Shown in pieces: positions 16,309 to 23,926 of a stretch of DNA of 64,000 bases. Location: positions 33,918-97,917 of the forward strand of contig NZ_FBYC01000002.1 in assembly GCF_001517585.1 (NCBI RefSeq), written 5' to 3'. Source of the stretch: Roseibaca calidilacus. GTDB lineage: Bacteria > Pseudomonadota > Alphaproteobacteria > Rhodobacterales > Rhodobacteraceae. Each line of letters starts with the position of its first letter. The first letter of the stretch is position 1. A model generated the notes under the pieces. The model had not been told where the DNA came from, did not search any database, and worked only from the letters and a program-made list of their open reading frames with translations. The position numbers and the translations under genes are program-made.

Positions 16309-16735
16309 GATTAGCTCCTGTGTTTCCTGTCTTCGGGACCGTCCCTTCGACAAGACCCGGAAAAAGCCCGTCGGGTGATGCGTGCACGGTGGACAGCATG
16401 GACACCGGAAACCCCCAAAGGACCGGGGTGGAGCGGGCAGGACGCCATAGGCGGCCAACACGGCCCGGGCTGACGCGGGGTTGCGCGCAGGAGACCGAAC
16501 GGGATTAGGGGATTGTCAGTCGAAGGGATGGCCCAGAAGTCAGAGAGGCGCGGGGAGCCCATGCCAGACCCTGTCATCCTGCCAATCGGGACCCCCTGAA
16601 CCCAAGCCCAGCACTCCACTGGCGGCACCGAATATAGTTCAACCAACCCTCGTCACATGCCCCTGCCTACGGGAGTTGCGAGCCAATGCCCCGGCGGGCT
16701 ATCGATACCGGAACATTCAGGACACGAGGCATAGC
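16309..16735. other. Intergenic region between ssb and the H-NS gene
   Basis: 427 bp of GC-rich DNA between divergent genes. It must hold both promoters. I see a short hairpin GGGAC/GTCCC close to the ssb start but no SOS box and no convincing gene. Confidence 0.4.
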
Positions 16736-17056
16736 ATGGCTGATTACGATCTCGAGGCGTTGTCGCTTCCCGAGCTGAAGAAAATGCAGAAGGACATCGC
16801 CAAGGCGATCTCCACCTTTGAGGCTCGACAGAAGGCGGAAGCCCGCACCAAGGTCGAAGCTGTGGCCAGAGAAATGGGCTACTCTCTGGCCGAACTTGTC
16901 GGCACTGAGATGAAAACCACGCGGGTGCCTGGAGCGGCGAAGTACCGGCACCCTGAGAACCCGGCGCTCACTTGGTCCGGTCGAGGGCGCAAACCGCAGT
17001 GGTTCGTGGAGGCGTTAGACGCGGGCAACACAGCGAGTGACCTAGCCATAAGTTGA
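16736..17056 (+). CDS. H-NS/HvrA-like nucleoid protein
   Basis: A 106-residue H-NS family protein. The N-terminal coiled coil (about 1-45, LEALSLPELKKMQKDIAKAI) is for oligomerisation. The C-terminal DNA-binding motif is RHPENPALTWSGRGRKPQWF (about 74-95), which binds AT-rich DNA in the minor groove. Members such as HvrA of Rhodobacter regulate transcription. On a plasmid such a protein probably silences horizontally acquired genes and limits host cost. I chose the ATG at 16736. The longer open frame from 16481 lacks family similarity. Confidence 0.9.
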   Translation: MADYDLEALSLPELKKMQKDIAKAISTFEARQKAEARTKVEAVAREMGYSLAELVGTEMKTTRVPGAAKYRHPENPALTWSGRGRKPQWFVEALDAGNTASDLAIS

Positions 17057-17188
17057 GGGTGTGGGCGACGCGATCAACCCTGAACCGCCTTTCTATACAG
17101 CATCGGGAAATGACAGGGCTGGACAGAGCGGACAATTAACTGCCGAATCGGGTGATCGTCACACTTTCATGGATCCGGCTTTGCAGTG

Positions 17189-18259
17189 CTACTTCACCAC
17201 TCGCAGCGCCGGTTTGTGCGGCTCATTAACGGCCCGTTGATCTGGCGATAGTCGGAAAATAAGGGCCTCGATTTCCCCCAAAGGAATCCCAAGGTCTTTG
17301 GCGATGTCGTCCTTAGTCATGCCCTTTGACCAAAGAGCGGCCAAGACCTTTGCGAGCACGGTCGAAACCTCACGCTCGATTCCGTCTGGCTCGCCGCTTC
17401 GATAGCCTCGCTTCCCAAGCTCGATCAGCAAAGAACGGTAGTTCCATTCGCTGATATAGCCCAGAGAATTGAGGCGGTATGCCAAGGCCATGGCCGATAC
17501 CTTCCAACGCTTCTTGGCCGAAATGATCTGCCCAACTGTGAAAAGGTGCGCATAGTCCATCATGTCGTTTTCGGGCATGAGGAATGCCGATGCAAATCTG
17601 TCGGCCTGCGTCTCTGCCTCTTTGTCGGCTTTCGACCCTGCGTGGTGATGCAAGACAAGGTGTCCAAGCTCATGTGCCGTATCAAAGATGGACCGTTCCG
17701 CCGTCTTCTCTTGGTTCAAGAAAACATAGGGATGTTCCCCGCGCCAAAACGAGAAAGCGTCAACATGCTTGGTCGCTTCCGACAGGGAAAGGACGCGAAT
17801 ACCCTTTGACTCGATCAGCTTGAGAACGTTTCCTATAGGCCTGTCGCCTATGCCCCAATGCTGGCGCAGAAGGCGGGCGGCGACATGCGGGCGGCTGCGC
17901 TCTTTGCTCAGGTCGATAAGGTCGGCTGCGGGCAGGTTGAAGCGGGAGTCGATCCACTCGTAAAGCTCGATTCCCAACGATCCCGCTGCTTCTGCAGCTC
18001 GGCGCTCTTTGGCCTTCATACGCGACAGACTGCGGAAGCTAACGGCGTCGGTATCAATACGCTCTGGCGCTTCCCGGTAAAAGAAATCAATTGGATAGGA
18101 AAGCGCGAACGCGAGGCGCTTCGCTGTCGCTTCATCGGGCGGATGCCCGTTTTCATACTTTGAGAGAGTGACCGCAGACACGCCTACGCGCTCTGCGAGT
18201 CCCTTCGCTGTCAGCATCCGCCGTTCGCGGGCTGTTTTGAGACGATCTGCGTTGAACAT
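17189..18259 (-). CDS. XRE-family regulator with ImmA/IrrE metallopeptidase domain
   Basis: A 356-residue fusion. An N-terminal helix-turn-helix (about 1-60, LAERVGVSAVTLSKYENG) is followed by an ImmA/IrrE domain with zinc motif HELGHLVLHHH (about 193-203) and the downstream glutamate region (ETQADRFASAFLMP). Family members cleave or bind repressors in phage, ICE and TA control circuits. It is translationally coupled to the 207-aa gene upstream (TAATG). The pair is preceded by a 42-bp operator palindrome, so it probably represses itself and may release upon stress. Confidence 0.88.
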   Translation of the reverse strand: MFNADRLKTARERRMLTAKGLAERVGVSAVTLSKYENGHPPDEATAKRLAFALSYPIDFFYREAPERIDTDAVSFRSLSRMKAKERRAAEAAGSLGIELYEWIDSRFNLPAADLIDLSKERSRPHVAARLLRQHWGIGDRPIGNVLKLIESKGIRVLSLSEATKHVDAFSFWRGEHPYVFLNQEKTAERSIFDTAHELGHLVLHHHAGSKADKEAETQADRFASAFLMPENDMMDYAHLFTVGQIISAKKRWKVSAMALAYRLNSLGYISEWNYRSLLIELGKRGYRSGEPDGIEREVSTVLAKVLAALWSKGMTKDDIAKDLGIPLGEIEALIFRLSPDQRAVNEPHKPALRVVK

Positions 18260-18882
18260 TAGTGTTTGAAGGAAACGGTGATGTCGAAGTCTTCAATGGG
18301 GCCGGTATCGGTTTGCGGGTCTGCCTCCCAGTCGCTGTCAGGCGAATAGATGTATATCCGTTCCATCCAGTGAACAAACTTACCCTTTTCGATCACGGGA
18401 CAAGACAGTTCCACACTGCCATCAAGGCCAACCATGACATAGTAGGTACGGATACCGTCCTTCAATACGGCGGTGAGGGGGCCGGGTTTCATACCTGCGT
18501 TGACGAACAAATCGGGTCCAGAAAGGCTTTCCGCGCCGCTACCCTTTTCGGAGCGTGGCAGGGGCGGCATATTGACACAGCATTTATCAACGTTCTGGAA
18601 GCCAATGCGGACAGTGCGATCACGTTTTACAACCGCTTCAATGCCGCAAGTTCTGTCCGGCACGTAGTCAGGACCGACAAGCTGCTGGCGGAGTTCGCCA
18701 ACGCCGTGAATGTAAGACAACATTCCAGCCGCGTTGAGCGGCATGGAGGGGCTGGCGTCGTCCGCATAGGCGCGGGCGGTTTGTCCGATAGCCATGATCT
18801 GCTGGCGAGTGACGCCAAAGTCCTCAAGGCGGGTTTCAACGTCCACCAGCGTGGAGACTATCACGGTGTTGAATGACGGCAA
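18259..18882 (-). CDS. Unknown partner of the XRE-ImmA/IrrE regulator
   Basis: A 207-residue protein with no recognised domain. The first 90 residues are helical (VDVETRLEDFGVTRQQIMAIGQ). The rest appears beta-rich (KDGIRTYYVMVGLDGSVEL). Its stop overlaps the ATG of the metallopeptidase-regulator gene by one base. In such pairs the partner is often a toxin or the regulator's substrate; here that is an inference from position only. The start at 18882 lies immediately downstream of the operator palindrome. Confidence 0.72.
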   Translation of the reverse strand: MPSFNTVIVSTLVDVETRLEDFGVTRQQIMAIGQTARAYADDASPSMPLNAAGMLSYIHGVGELRQQLVGPDYVPDRTCGIEAVVKRDRTVRIGFQNVDKCCVNMPPLPRSEKGSGAESLSGPDLFVNAGMKPGPLTAVLKDGIRTYYVMVGLDGSVELSCPVIEKGKFVHWMERIYIYSPDSDWEADPQTDTGPIEDFDITVSFKH

Positions 18883-18892
18883 TGCTCAGCCC

Positions 18893-18934
18893 CTTTAAGA
18901 TTTTCTACATCATACGATGTTGTGTTTCTTAAAG
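18893..18934 (-). promoter_or_regulatory. 42-bp composite operator palindrome
   Basis: Outer arms CTTTAAGA (18893-18900) and TCTTAAAG (18927-18934), and inner arms ACATC (18907-18911) and GATGT (18916-18920), share one centre at 18913.5. It sits directly before the start of the two-gene operon with an XRE regulator, its probable ligand. Confidence 0.6.
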
Positions 18935-19167
18935 GCAAGTGAAATTTTCCCGATGCTTCGATGGTTGCAATGTCAGCCCGCTGCTTTGCGCTGCCATTCG
19001 TGCGCTTCGCGGTGAAGGTCGGCTCCCAGCGGCCTGTGCGCACCACGATCTGCGCCAGGGTGGCACACCGGCGTTCTTCAGATCGGCATCGCCGATCACT
19101 TGGTCGCCGATAGGCCCGGAGGCGCACCTGCGCCGTGCCCGGGCCCTCGGGAAGTGAGGCCAAAGCC

Positions 19168-19332
19168 TCACCCGAAGGGATCGTACTCCGAGACGATCAC
19201 GACCTCGTCCCCGTCGATTTCATCGGCGGGGACGGCGCCGAAGGTTCCATCCCCTGCCTGGAAGACGACGATCGAGACCATGAGCGTGGCGGCGAGGGAG
19301 GCGGCGAAGGCGTGTGCATCTTTGCGGGACAT
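19168..19332 (-). CDS. Small membrane or exported protein
   Basis: A 54-residue protein starting MSRKDAHAFAASLAATLMVSI. A single hydrophobic segment (about 7-27) is followed by an acidic tail (ADEIDGDEVVIVSEYDPFG). The ribosome site CAGGAG is eight bases before the ATG at 19332. I know no function. It looks like a one-pass membrane protein or a short secreted peptide. Confidence 0.55.
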   Translation of the reverse strand: MSRKDAHAFAASLAATLMVSIVVFQAGDGTFGAVPADEIDGDEVVIVSEYDPFG

Positions 19333-19677
19333 CTGTTTGGCTCCTGTCTTGGAGGCGGGGGACCATCCCCCGCGCGACAGGACCCCGCAGGCCCGAATAC
19401 TGGCTGACATCACCGGGTGCGTTCGGACTTGCTCCGAATCCGCCCGGCGGCACGGGCTTGCCCGTAGTCCGACCCCTCGTGGGTTGATCTCGAAGACGGG
19501 ATTCGGGGCAAGGAAGGGAATGGCGAGCGGGGGATAGTGCCCTGACGACTGGAGCCGGTTGTCCCGCTGATGCTTTTGCCTCCAACCTCCCGGCCTAGAT
19601 CTTGGTTGAAGACGTCCTTCCTTGGGGATGGCTCCTTTGGCGCCCCGCGACATCGCGAGACAAGGTTGTGATGGATG
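19333..19677 (-). other. Gene-free region with dense hairpin potential
   Basis: Upstream of the 54-aa gene, reading on the minus strand, successive inverted repeats are ACGGGC/GCCCGT, TTCGGA/TCCGAA and GCGGGGGA/TCCCCCGC within about 130 bp. It could be a structured 5' leader or a small RNA. Open frames here have no support. Confidence 0.35.
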
Positions 19678-19704
19678 AGAGGCCCGCGCTTGGGCGGGCC
19701 CCTC
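19678..19704 (-). terminator. Hairpin downstream of the 157-aa gene
   Basis: GGCCCGC/GCGGGCC with a six-base loop, flanked by GAG/CTC, begins 15 bp beyond the stop codon at 19719. There is only a weak pyrimidine tract, so it may be a Rho-independent terminator with low efficiency. Confidence 0.4.
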
Positions 19705-19718
19705 GGTTTCAGTTGGGC

Positions 19719-20192
19719 TCAGGCGGCCAGGTCCGCGCCCCCTGCCCTTTCGCCATCTTCATCGGCGACGATTTCAAGTCGCGCATTGCGGTATCCTTCC
19801 TTGGCGATCCAAAGCTCGGCCGCAGTCATGGATTCCGCCAGATGCAGCAGCTCCGTGTTGCCGCCGAAGTCGAGAAGCACGCGCACCTGCCCGGGCTTCG
19901 GGTCCTCGGCCACCTCGAAGACGAGGGCGCTGTCAACAGAATGGCTGCGCATGATGGTCACGAGGATCACCCCGTCCGAGGAGAAGTTGCCCTCATGCAG
20001 CGTGAACGACGCGGGAGCCGTCCATGTCGGATAGGGCCGAGGTGGTTCCTTTTTAACAAGGCGGCCGACGCCGTTAGAGCGCTCCCAGGCTGCGAGCTTC
20101 TTGGTGAAGCGTGCCGGTGGCTTGGGGCTGCCGTCGGTGTAGCGAATGAGCGCCCCGAGGGGGGCTGTGTCGATGATGGTTGTTGCAGACAT
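19719..20192 (-). CDS. Conserved plasmid hypothetical protein
   Basis: A 157-residue protein starting MSATTIIDTAPLGALIRYTDG. It has a conserved-looking RYTDGSPKPPARFTKKLAAWE N-terminus and a C-terminal FEVAEDPKPGQVRVLLDFGG. No domain is recognised. It is known to me as a hypothetical protein that accompanies the ParB-like gene on alphaproteobacterial plasmids. The ribosome site GAGGAAT is close to the ATG. The 100 bp upstream are AT-rich and likely hold the promoter. Confidence 0.72.
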   Translation of the reverse strand: MSATTIIDTAPLGALIRYTDGSPKPPARFTKKLAAWERSNGVGRLVKKEPPRPYPTWTAPASFTLHEGNFSSDGVILVTIMRSHSVDSALVFEVAEDPKPGQVRVLLDFGGNTELLHLAESMTAAELWIAKEGYRNARLEIVADEDGERAGGADLAA

Positions 20193-20292
20193 GATTCCTC
20201 ATTCCGAATGCGAGTAATCGCACTCATCTTATTGATATTGTTATGTTATAGGGTGATTTGGGGCGGAATGCCCGCCCCCCTGCTGGAACACG

Positions 20293-22476
20293 TTATTCCG
20301 CGGCCAGCATCGACGCGCCTTCAGCAGGCAGGTCATCCGTCAGGAATGCAGGAAGGTCAGCCTCACTGACGCTGTCGGCCACTTCGGCATCGACATCCGC
20401 CCCCTGCCCTTCGGCATGGCCCTCACCGTCCAGCGCCACGAGATCGTTCCGGCGCAGGACCTCGGGCAACCAGCCGCTGCCCTTCAGCAAGCGCTCGGCC
20501 TCACTGGCCATCTCGCCTTTCTTCAGGTGATCGAGGAGTTGGGCAGTCCCCTCCCCTTTCGCCTCGCGCACGGCCTCGAGGATGCGGGCCTTGGGCACGC
20601 GGTTGAGATAGGTGTCCACCGTCGGCTCCCATCCCGCCTCCACCATATCGAGACCTGTCGCGCGCGCCACGAGATCGGCATGCGCCATACGACGGGTCAG
20701 TCCGCCTGCGGAGATGCCTGCCCCGTATGGGTTCACCTTCTCATGCAGAGCATTGACGCCGAAGCTGAGGCAATGCGCCAGCAAGGCCAGCCGACTGCCC
20801 TGGTCGAGAACCGTCAGATAGTCCCAGAGTGCTGCATCATCGCCAAGCGGCAGATTGGCTTCCCATTCCGCGTGACGCTCGTCGACCAGCTTTGCCACCA
20901 CGCTGTCCTTCAGATCGGGCGCCTGCGCCGACATATAGACCTGACGCACGGATGCCTCGAGACAGCTTCCCGAAGCAGAGGAGGTGCGGAAGGTGTCCGT
21001 CACCAGCTTCAGCAGCAGCAGCGTCAGCGCGACATCCGGCGAGCGCCCGATCGCTTCACGCAGCGCCAGCGTCCGGTGGGCCGTCAACTCCATGACCAAC
21101 CGCTCGGGCAGTGGCTTCAATGCCCCGTCGTCCTCATCCTCCGGCAAGTCTGCTCCGATCAGCTGGCCACCCGACGTGATGACGGTTCCGCCATGAACGG
21201 CACTGCCATGGCCATCGGTGAGATCACGATCAGCCCCCTGCCCCGCCAGCGCAGGATCAGCACCATCCTGGACCGCGGTCTCGTCAACGGGCTCATCCTG
21301 TGGACGCACATAGCCGCGATAGACTGCCAGAGCGCCGTAGCGGTCGAGCGTGACGAACGCCCCTGCCCGCCCGATCTCCTCCGCGTCGAAGATCAACGGC
21401 CGGGTCTCGATCTTTTCCATCTCCGTTTCCAACACGCCAAGCCGCGCGTCGATCTCTTCAGGGATATCATCCTGACCTGCGTATTCTTCTTCCAGCGCCC
21501 GGTACTCGGCGAGAAGCTTGGCATGGGCCGCGCCTTCGTCATCCGTCATCGGTGCCGGATCGCCGGACAGGGACCGCAGGCCGTGGCTGTAGCCGTAGGG
21601 CAGGTCGAGTGCGACCTCGATCCACTTCCAGCCCTCAACTGCAACCGTCTCTGCCTCGGCCTGGAGTTTTTCCGTCACCAGCCGATCAAGCAGGGCAGGG
21701 TCTTCGAGCCAACCTCCATCATCGCCTTGGAACAGGTCATGCAGCATCGTGCCGCCCGCCGCTTCATAGGCATCAACACCCACAAAGACCGCGCGTCGGT
21801 CAGACGCCCGGACCGAGGTCTCGGTCAGCATGCGCCGGATTTGGAATGGCTCCTTGTTCCAGGATGAATGGATCACATCCCAGACCTGAACCTGACGCGC
21901 GTGATCGGGGTTCACGGTGAAGGCCATAAGCTGCTCCAGCGTCATGCCATCCTCGGCGTAGATCTCAAGCAGGGTAGGGGCGACGGAAGCGAGTTTCAGG
22001 CGCTGCTTCACGATCTGCGGCGTCACGAAGAAGGCGGCGGCAATCTCTGCATCGCTCTGACCCTTGTCCCGCAGCGCCACAAACGCGCGGAACTGATCGA
22101 GCGGGTGCAGGGCGACGCGCTGCATGTTTTCTGCAAGGGAATCGTCTTCGGCCAGGATGTCGGACGCAGCATCGCGCACGATGCAAGGAACGGGCGTGGT
22201 CTTCGCCAAACGCTTCTGCTTCACCAGCAGGGACAATGCTTGGAACCGGCGGCCACCGGCCGGGATCTCGAACTTGCCGGTCTCGGTCCCATCATCGTCC
22301 AATACGGGCCGCACGCTCAGGCTCTGTAAGAGGCCGCGGCGAGCGATGTCTTCGGCCAGTTCCTCGACGGACACGCCAGCCTTGATGCGCCGCACGTTGG
22401 ACTGGCTCAGCACCAGCTTGTCAAAAGGGATATCCCGCGACGGGGACAGGGTGACTTTCTGGACAGCTTTGGTCAT
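20293..22476 (-). CDS. Large ParB/RepB/Spo0J-domain protein (not the repABC RepB)
   Basis: A 727-residue protein. The N-terminal ParB CTP-binding/nuclease-like fold includes LVLSQSNVRR, SLSVRPV, IPAGGRRFQAL and AEDDSLAENMQRVALHPLDQF (about 1-120). A helix-turn-helix with SDAEIAAAFFVTPQIVKQRL follows. The remaining 550 residues are acidic and unassigned. Family knowledge: such long ParB-like proteins accompany DUF932, radC and strawberry-notch genes on plasmids and may act in transfer or gene regulation rather than partition. The start ATG 22476 has GGAG ten bases upstream and leader copy E. The longer frame to 22593 would cover the leader and a parS site. Confidence 0.85.
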   Translation of the reverse strand: MTKAVQKVTLSPSRDIPFDKLVLSQSNVRRIKAGVSVEELAEDIARRGLLQSLSVRPVLDDDGTETGKFEIPAGGRRFQALSLLVKQKRLAKTTPVPCIVRDAASDILAEDDSLAENMQRVALHPLDQFRAFVALRDKGQSDAEIAAAFFVTPQIVKQRLKLASVAPTLLEIYAEDGMTLEQLMAFTVNPDHARQVQVWDVIHSSWNKEPFQIRRMLTETSVRASDRRAVFVGVDAYEAAGGTMLHDLFQGDDGGWLEDPALLDRLVTEKLQAEAETVAVEGWKWIEVALDLPYGYSHGLRSLSGDPAPMTDDEGAAHAKLLAEYRALEEEYAGQDDIPEEIDARLGVLETEMEKIETRPLIFDAEEIGRAGAFVTLDRYGALAVYRGYVRPQDEPVDETAVQDGADPALAGQGADRDLTDGHGSAVHGGTVITSGGQLIGADLPEDEDDGALKPLPERLVMELTAHRTLALREAIGRSPDVALTLLLLKLVTDTFRTSSASGSCLEASVRQVYMSAQAPDLKDSVVAKLVDERHAEWEANLPLGDDAALWDYLTVLDQGSRLALLAHCLSFGVNALHEKVNPYGAGISAGGLTRRMAHADLVARATGLDMVEAGWEPTVDTYLNRVPKARILEAVREAKGEGTAQLLDHLKKGEMASEAERLLKGSGWLPEVLRRNDLVALDGEGHAEGQGADVDAEVADSVSEADLPAFLTDDLPAEGASMLAAE

Positions 22477-22575
22477 CAGATCTTCTCCACGACGGGCGCC
22501 GGAAGCCACTCTCCCGATCTCACTTCCCGTCACCCTCAAACCAACACTCCTTTCCCTCTCGCGGTTGTTCTTGAC
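22477..22575 (-). promoter_or_regulatory. Repeated 5' leader, copy E
   Basis: A CGAGAGGGAAAGGAGTG block is followed by outer stem GACGGG/CCCGTC, inner hairpin CGGGAG/CTTCCG with loop AGTGG, then GGAGAAGATCTG before the ATG of the ParB-like gene. It begins right beside a parS-like palindrome. Confidence 0.55.
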
Positions 22576-22587
22576 CGCGGTCAAGAA
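22568..22587. repeat. parS-like palindrome 1
   Basis: A perfect palindrome with core TTGACCGCGGTCAA and flanks TTC/GAA, just downstream of repC. The same core recurs twice around the repB end. It is the likely RepB-binding centromere. Confidence 0.75.
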
Positions 22588-22589
22588 GT

Positions 22590-23723
22590 TCATGTGGGAG
22601 CAAGTTGTGTGCGTAGGATCCTTTCGAAATAGGCGTCAGGGTGTTTGATCGTGTCTGCTCTTGCTATCAGGTAGTCGAAGACGAGAAGCAGTTTTCCCGC
22701 GCCAGCTTTCTGGATGCCATGCCGCAGTTCGTCTTGGCTTATTCTAAGCAATCGACCGAGGTCGTATAGAATGCGGGTGAGAGCTTCTCCTGTACGCGGC
22801 GGTTCTGGGAAAAATCCTGCAACATGGGTGAAATCTTCCCATGCCATGCGTGCTGGGTCTCGGTTCATCGTCGGTTTGGTTTTTTCGGTTTGTTCACCGC
22901 GATTGGCCGTAGAAGGAGCAATCTTTTTAATATCTTTTTTTATAGACTCTATGTGCCGGACATTTTGTCCGTTTGTGGCGGGCAGATCGTTGGATTCTGG
23001 TGCATAAGGTCGGTGTTCGATGGCTTGTAAATTATCTTCGGAACCAGCTTTTGCTGCGGCATGGTGTTCACCGTAGCTTGCGTCGGTATCGGCTCCGAGG
23101 GCTCTAAGTTCCGAGATAACGCTCAGGACTGCATCAACGGTTAATGTTGCTCGACGCAGGATATTTCTGATCGTGTTGAGGGTAGAGAGCTTTGCTTCAT
23201 CGAAGCGTGTTTGTTGGAGTAGCGAAGCTCGTAGGGCCAACGCCTCAGCCTTCAGTGAGCGCAAGCGCTCGTGTTCTTCGGTGAGTTGCAAGGCTTGCGT
23301 CGCGAGCGAGCCGTACCTCTGGATCAAGGGCTTCAGGTCGATGCCGAAGGCATCTCTGATAACGCCTCCATACCGCAGCGGAAAGCGTTTGCCATTTGCT
23401 GAGTTCTTGCGTTCGATCAGTTCAGCAGCTGAGAGGCGTCCCAGGCTGCGTCGAAGTGTTCTCTCATCGAGTCCATTTGCGCGCTCTGACAGAGAAGCGT
23501 TCGACGGGAACACGACAGTGAGCGTAAGTCGCTGGCTGTCCTGAATCTCACGTTCTTTTCGGGGTAGGAAGCTAATGAGCGCGGTCAGAACGGCGAGGTC
23601 ATTGGTTGTGAGACCGAGCTCCTTCCTCAGTACGCGAACCGGGCCCAGAAGCTCGTAGGGGTTAGGGCAGGGCAGAGATATCCGTTCCGCCAGGGCGGTC
23701 GTTGTTTCAGTTGCATGTCTCAT
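22590..23723 (-). CDS. repC: Plasmid replication initiator RepC
   Basis: A 377-residue RepC-type initiator. The N-terminal winged-helix half has CPNPYELLGPVRVLRKELGLTTNDLAVLTALISFLP and SNASLSERANGLDERTLRRSL. A basic linker and a C-terminal domain with YLIARADTIKHPDAYFERILR follow. In repABC plasmids RepC is essential for replication and oriV lies within its gene. I chose the ATG at 23723; the longer TTG frame to 23795 runs through the leader hairpins. No strong ribosome site is seen, in keeping with its tight control by the antisense RNA at 23802. Confidence 0.88.
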   Translation of the reverse strand: MRHATETTTALAERISLPCPNPYELLGPVRVLRKELGLTTNDLAVLTALISFLPRKEREIQDSQRLTLTVVFPSNASLSERANGLDERTLRRSLGRLSAAELIERKNSANGKRFPLRYGGVIRDAFGIDLKPLIQRYGSLATQALQLTEEHERLRSLKAEALALRASLLQQTRFDEAKLSTLNTIRNILRRATLTVDAVLSVISELRALGADTDASYGEHHAAAKAGSEDNLQAIEHRPYAPESNDLPATNGQNVRHIESIKKDIKKIAPSTANRGEQTEKTKPTMNRDPARMAWEDFTHVAGFFPEPPRTGEALTRILYDLGRLLRISQDELRHGIQKAGAGKLLLVFDYLIARADTIKHPDAYFERILRTQLAPT

Positions 23724-23731
23724 GGTGTTTC

Positions 23732-23766
23732 GGAAGAAAAAGCTTCCCCGTTCACCGCGAGCGGTG
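23732..23766 (-). promoter_or_regulatory. repC leader hairpins (attenuator-like)
   Basis: Between repB and repC the mRNA strand contains hairpin CACCGC/GCGGTG (23753-23766) and a second inverted repeat GGAAG/CTTCC (23732-23747) with GCTTTTTC. This is the expected position of the structure through which the antisense RNA shuts off repC. Confidence 0.5.
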
Positions 23767-23795
23767 TTGAAATCGATTCGTTTTGGGGGTATCAA
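23767..23795 (+). promoter_or_regulatory. Predicted promoter of the antisense RNA
   Basis: TTGAAA (23767-23772) and TATCAA (23790-23795) are separated by 17 bp on the strand opposite to repABC. This reads toward the terminator hairpin at about 23818-23857. Confidence 0.55.
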
Positions 23796-23801
23796 TCAGG
23801 T

Positions 23802-23857
23802 GTCGAGACTGATTGAGGCCCTTCGGAAGCATCGCTTTCGGGGGGTCTTTCTTTTTC
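23802..23857 (+). ncRNA. incA: Counter-transcribed RNA (ctRNA/incA) in the repB-repC gap
   Basis: A predicted RNA of about 56 nt on the strand opposite to repABC. It ends in a 12-pair hairpin (CCCTTCGGAAGC with GCTTTCGGGGGG, including G-U pairs, loop ATC) followed by TCTTTCTTTTT, a good intrinsic terminator. repABC plasmids generally encode such an antisense RNA at this place; it represses repC and determines incompatibility. The boundaries are estimates. Confidence 0.65.
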
Positions 23858-23896
23858 TAGCCGGTCCTCCTTTCGTTCTCTGCTCGTTTCTGTTGA

Positions 23897-23918
23897 TGTC
23901 TTGACCGCGGTCAAGACA
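23897..23918. repeat. parS-like palindrome 2
   Basis: A perfect 22-bp palindrome around TTGACCGCGGTCAA with flanks TGTC/GACA, in the gap between repB and repC. Confidence 0.75.
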
Positions 23919-23926
23919 CGGGGTCG

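Noticed and set aside
20416..21867. Long plus-strand open frame opposite the ParB-like gene
   Set aside because: It lies entirely over a gene with clear ParB motifs on the other strand; high GC creates such shadows. No family features.
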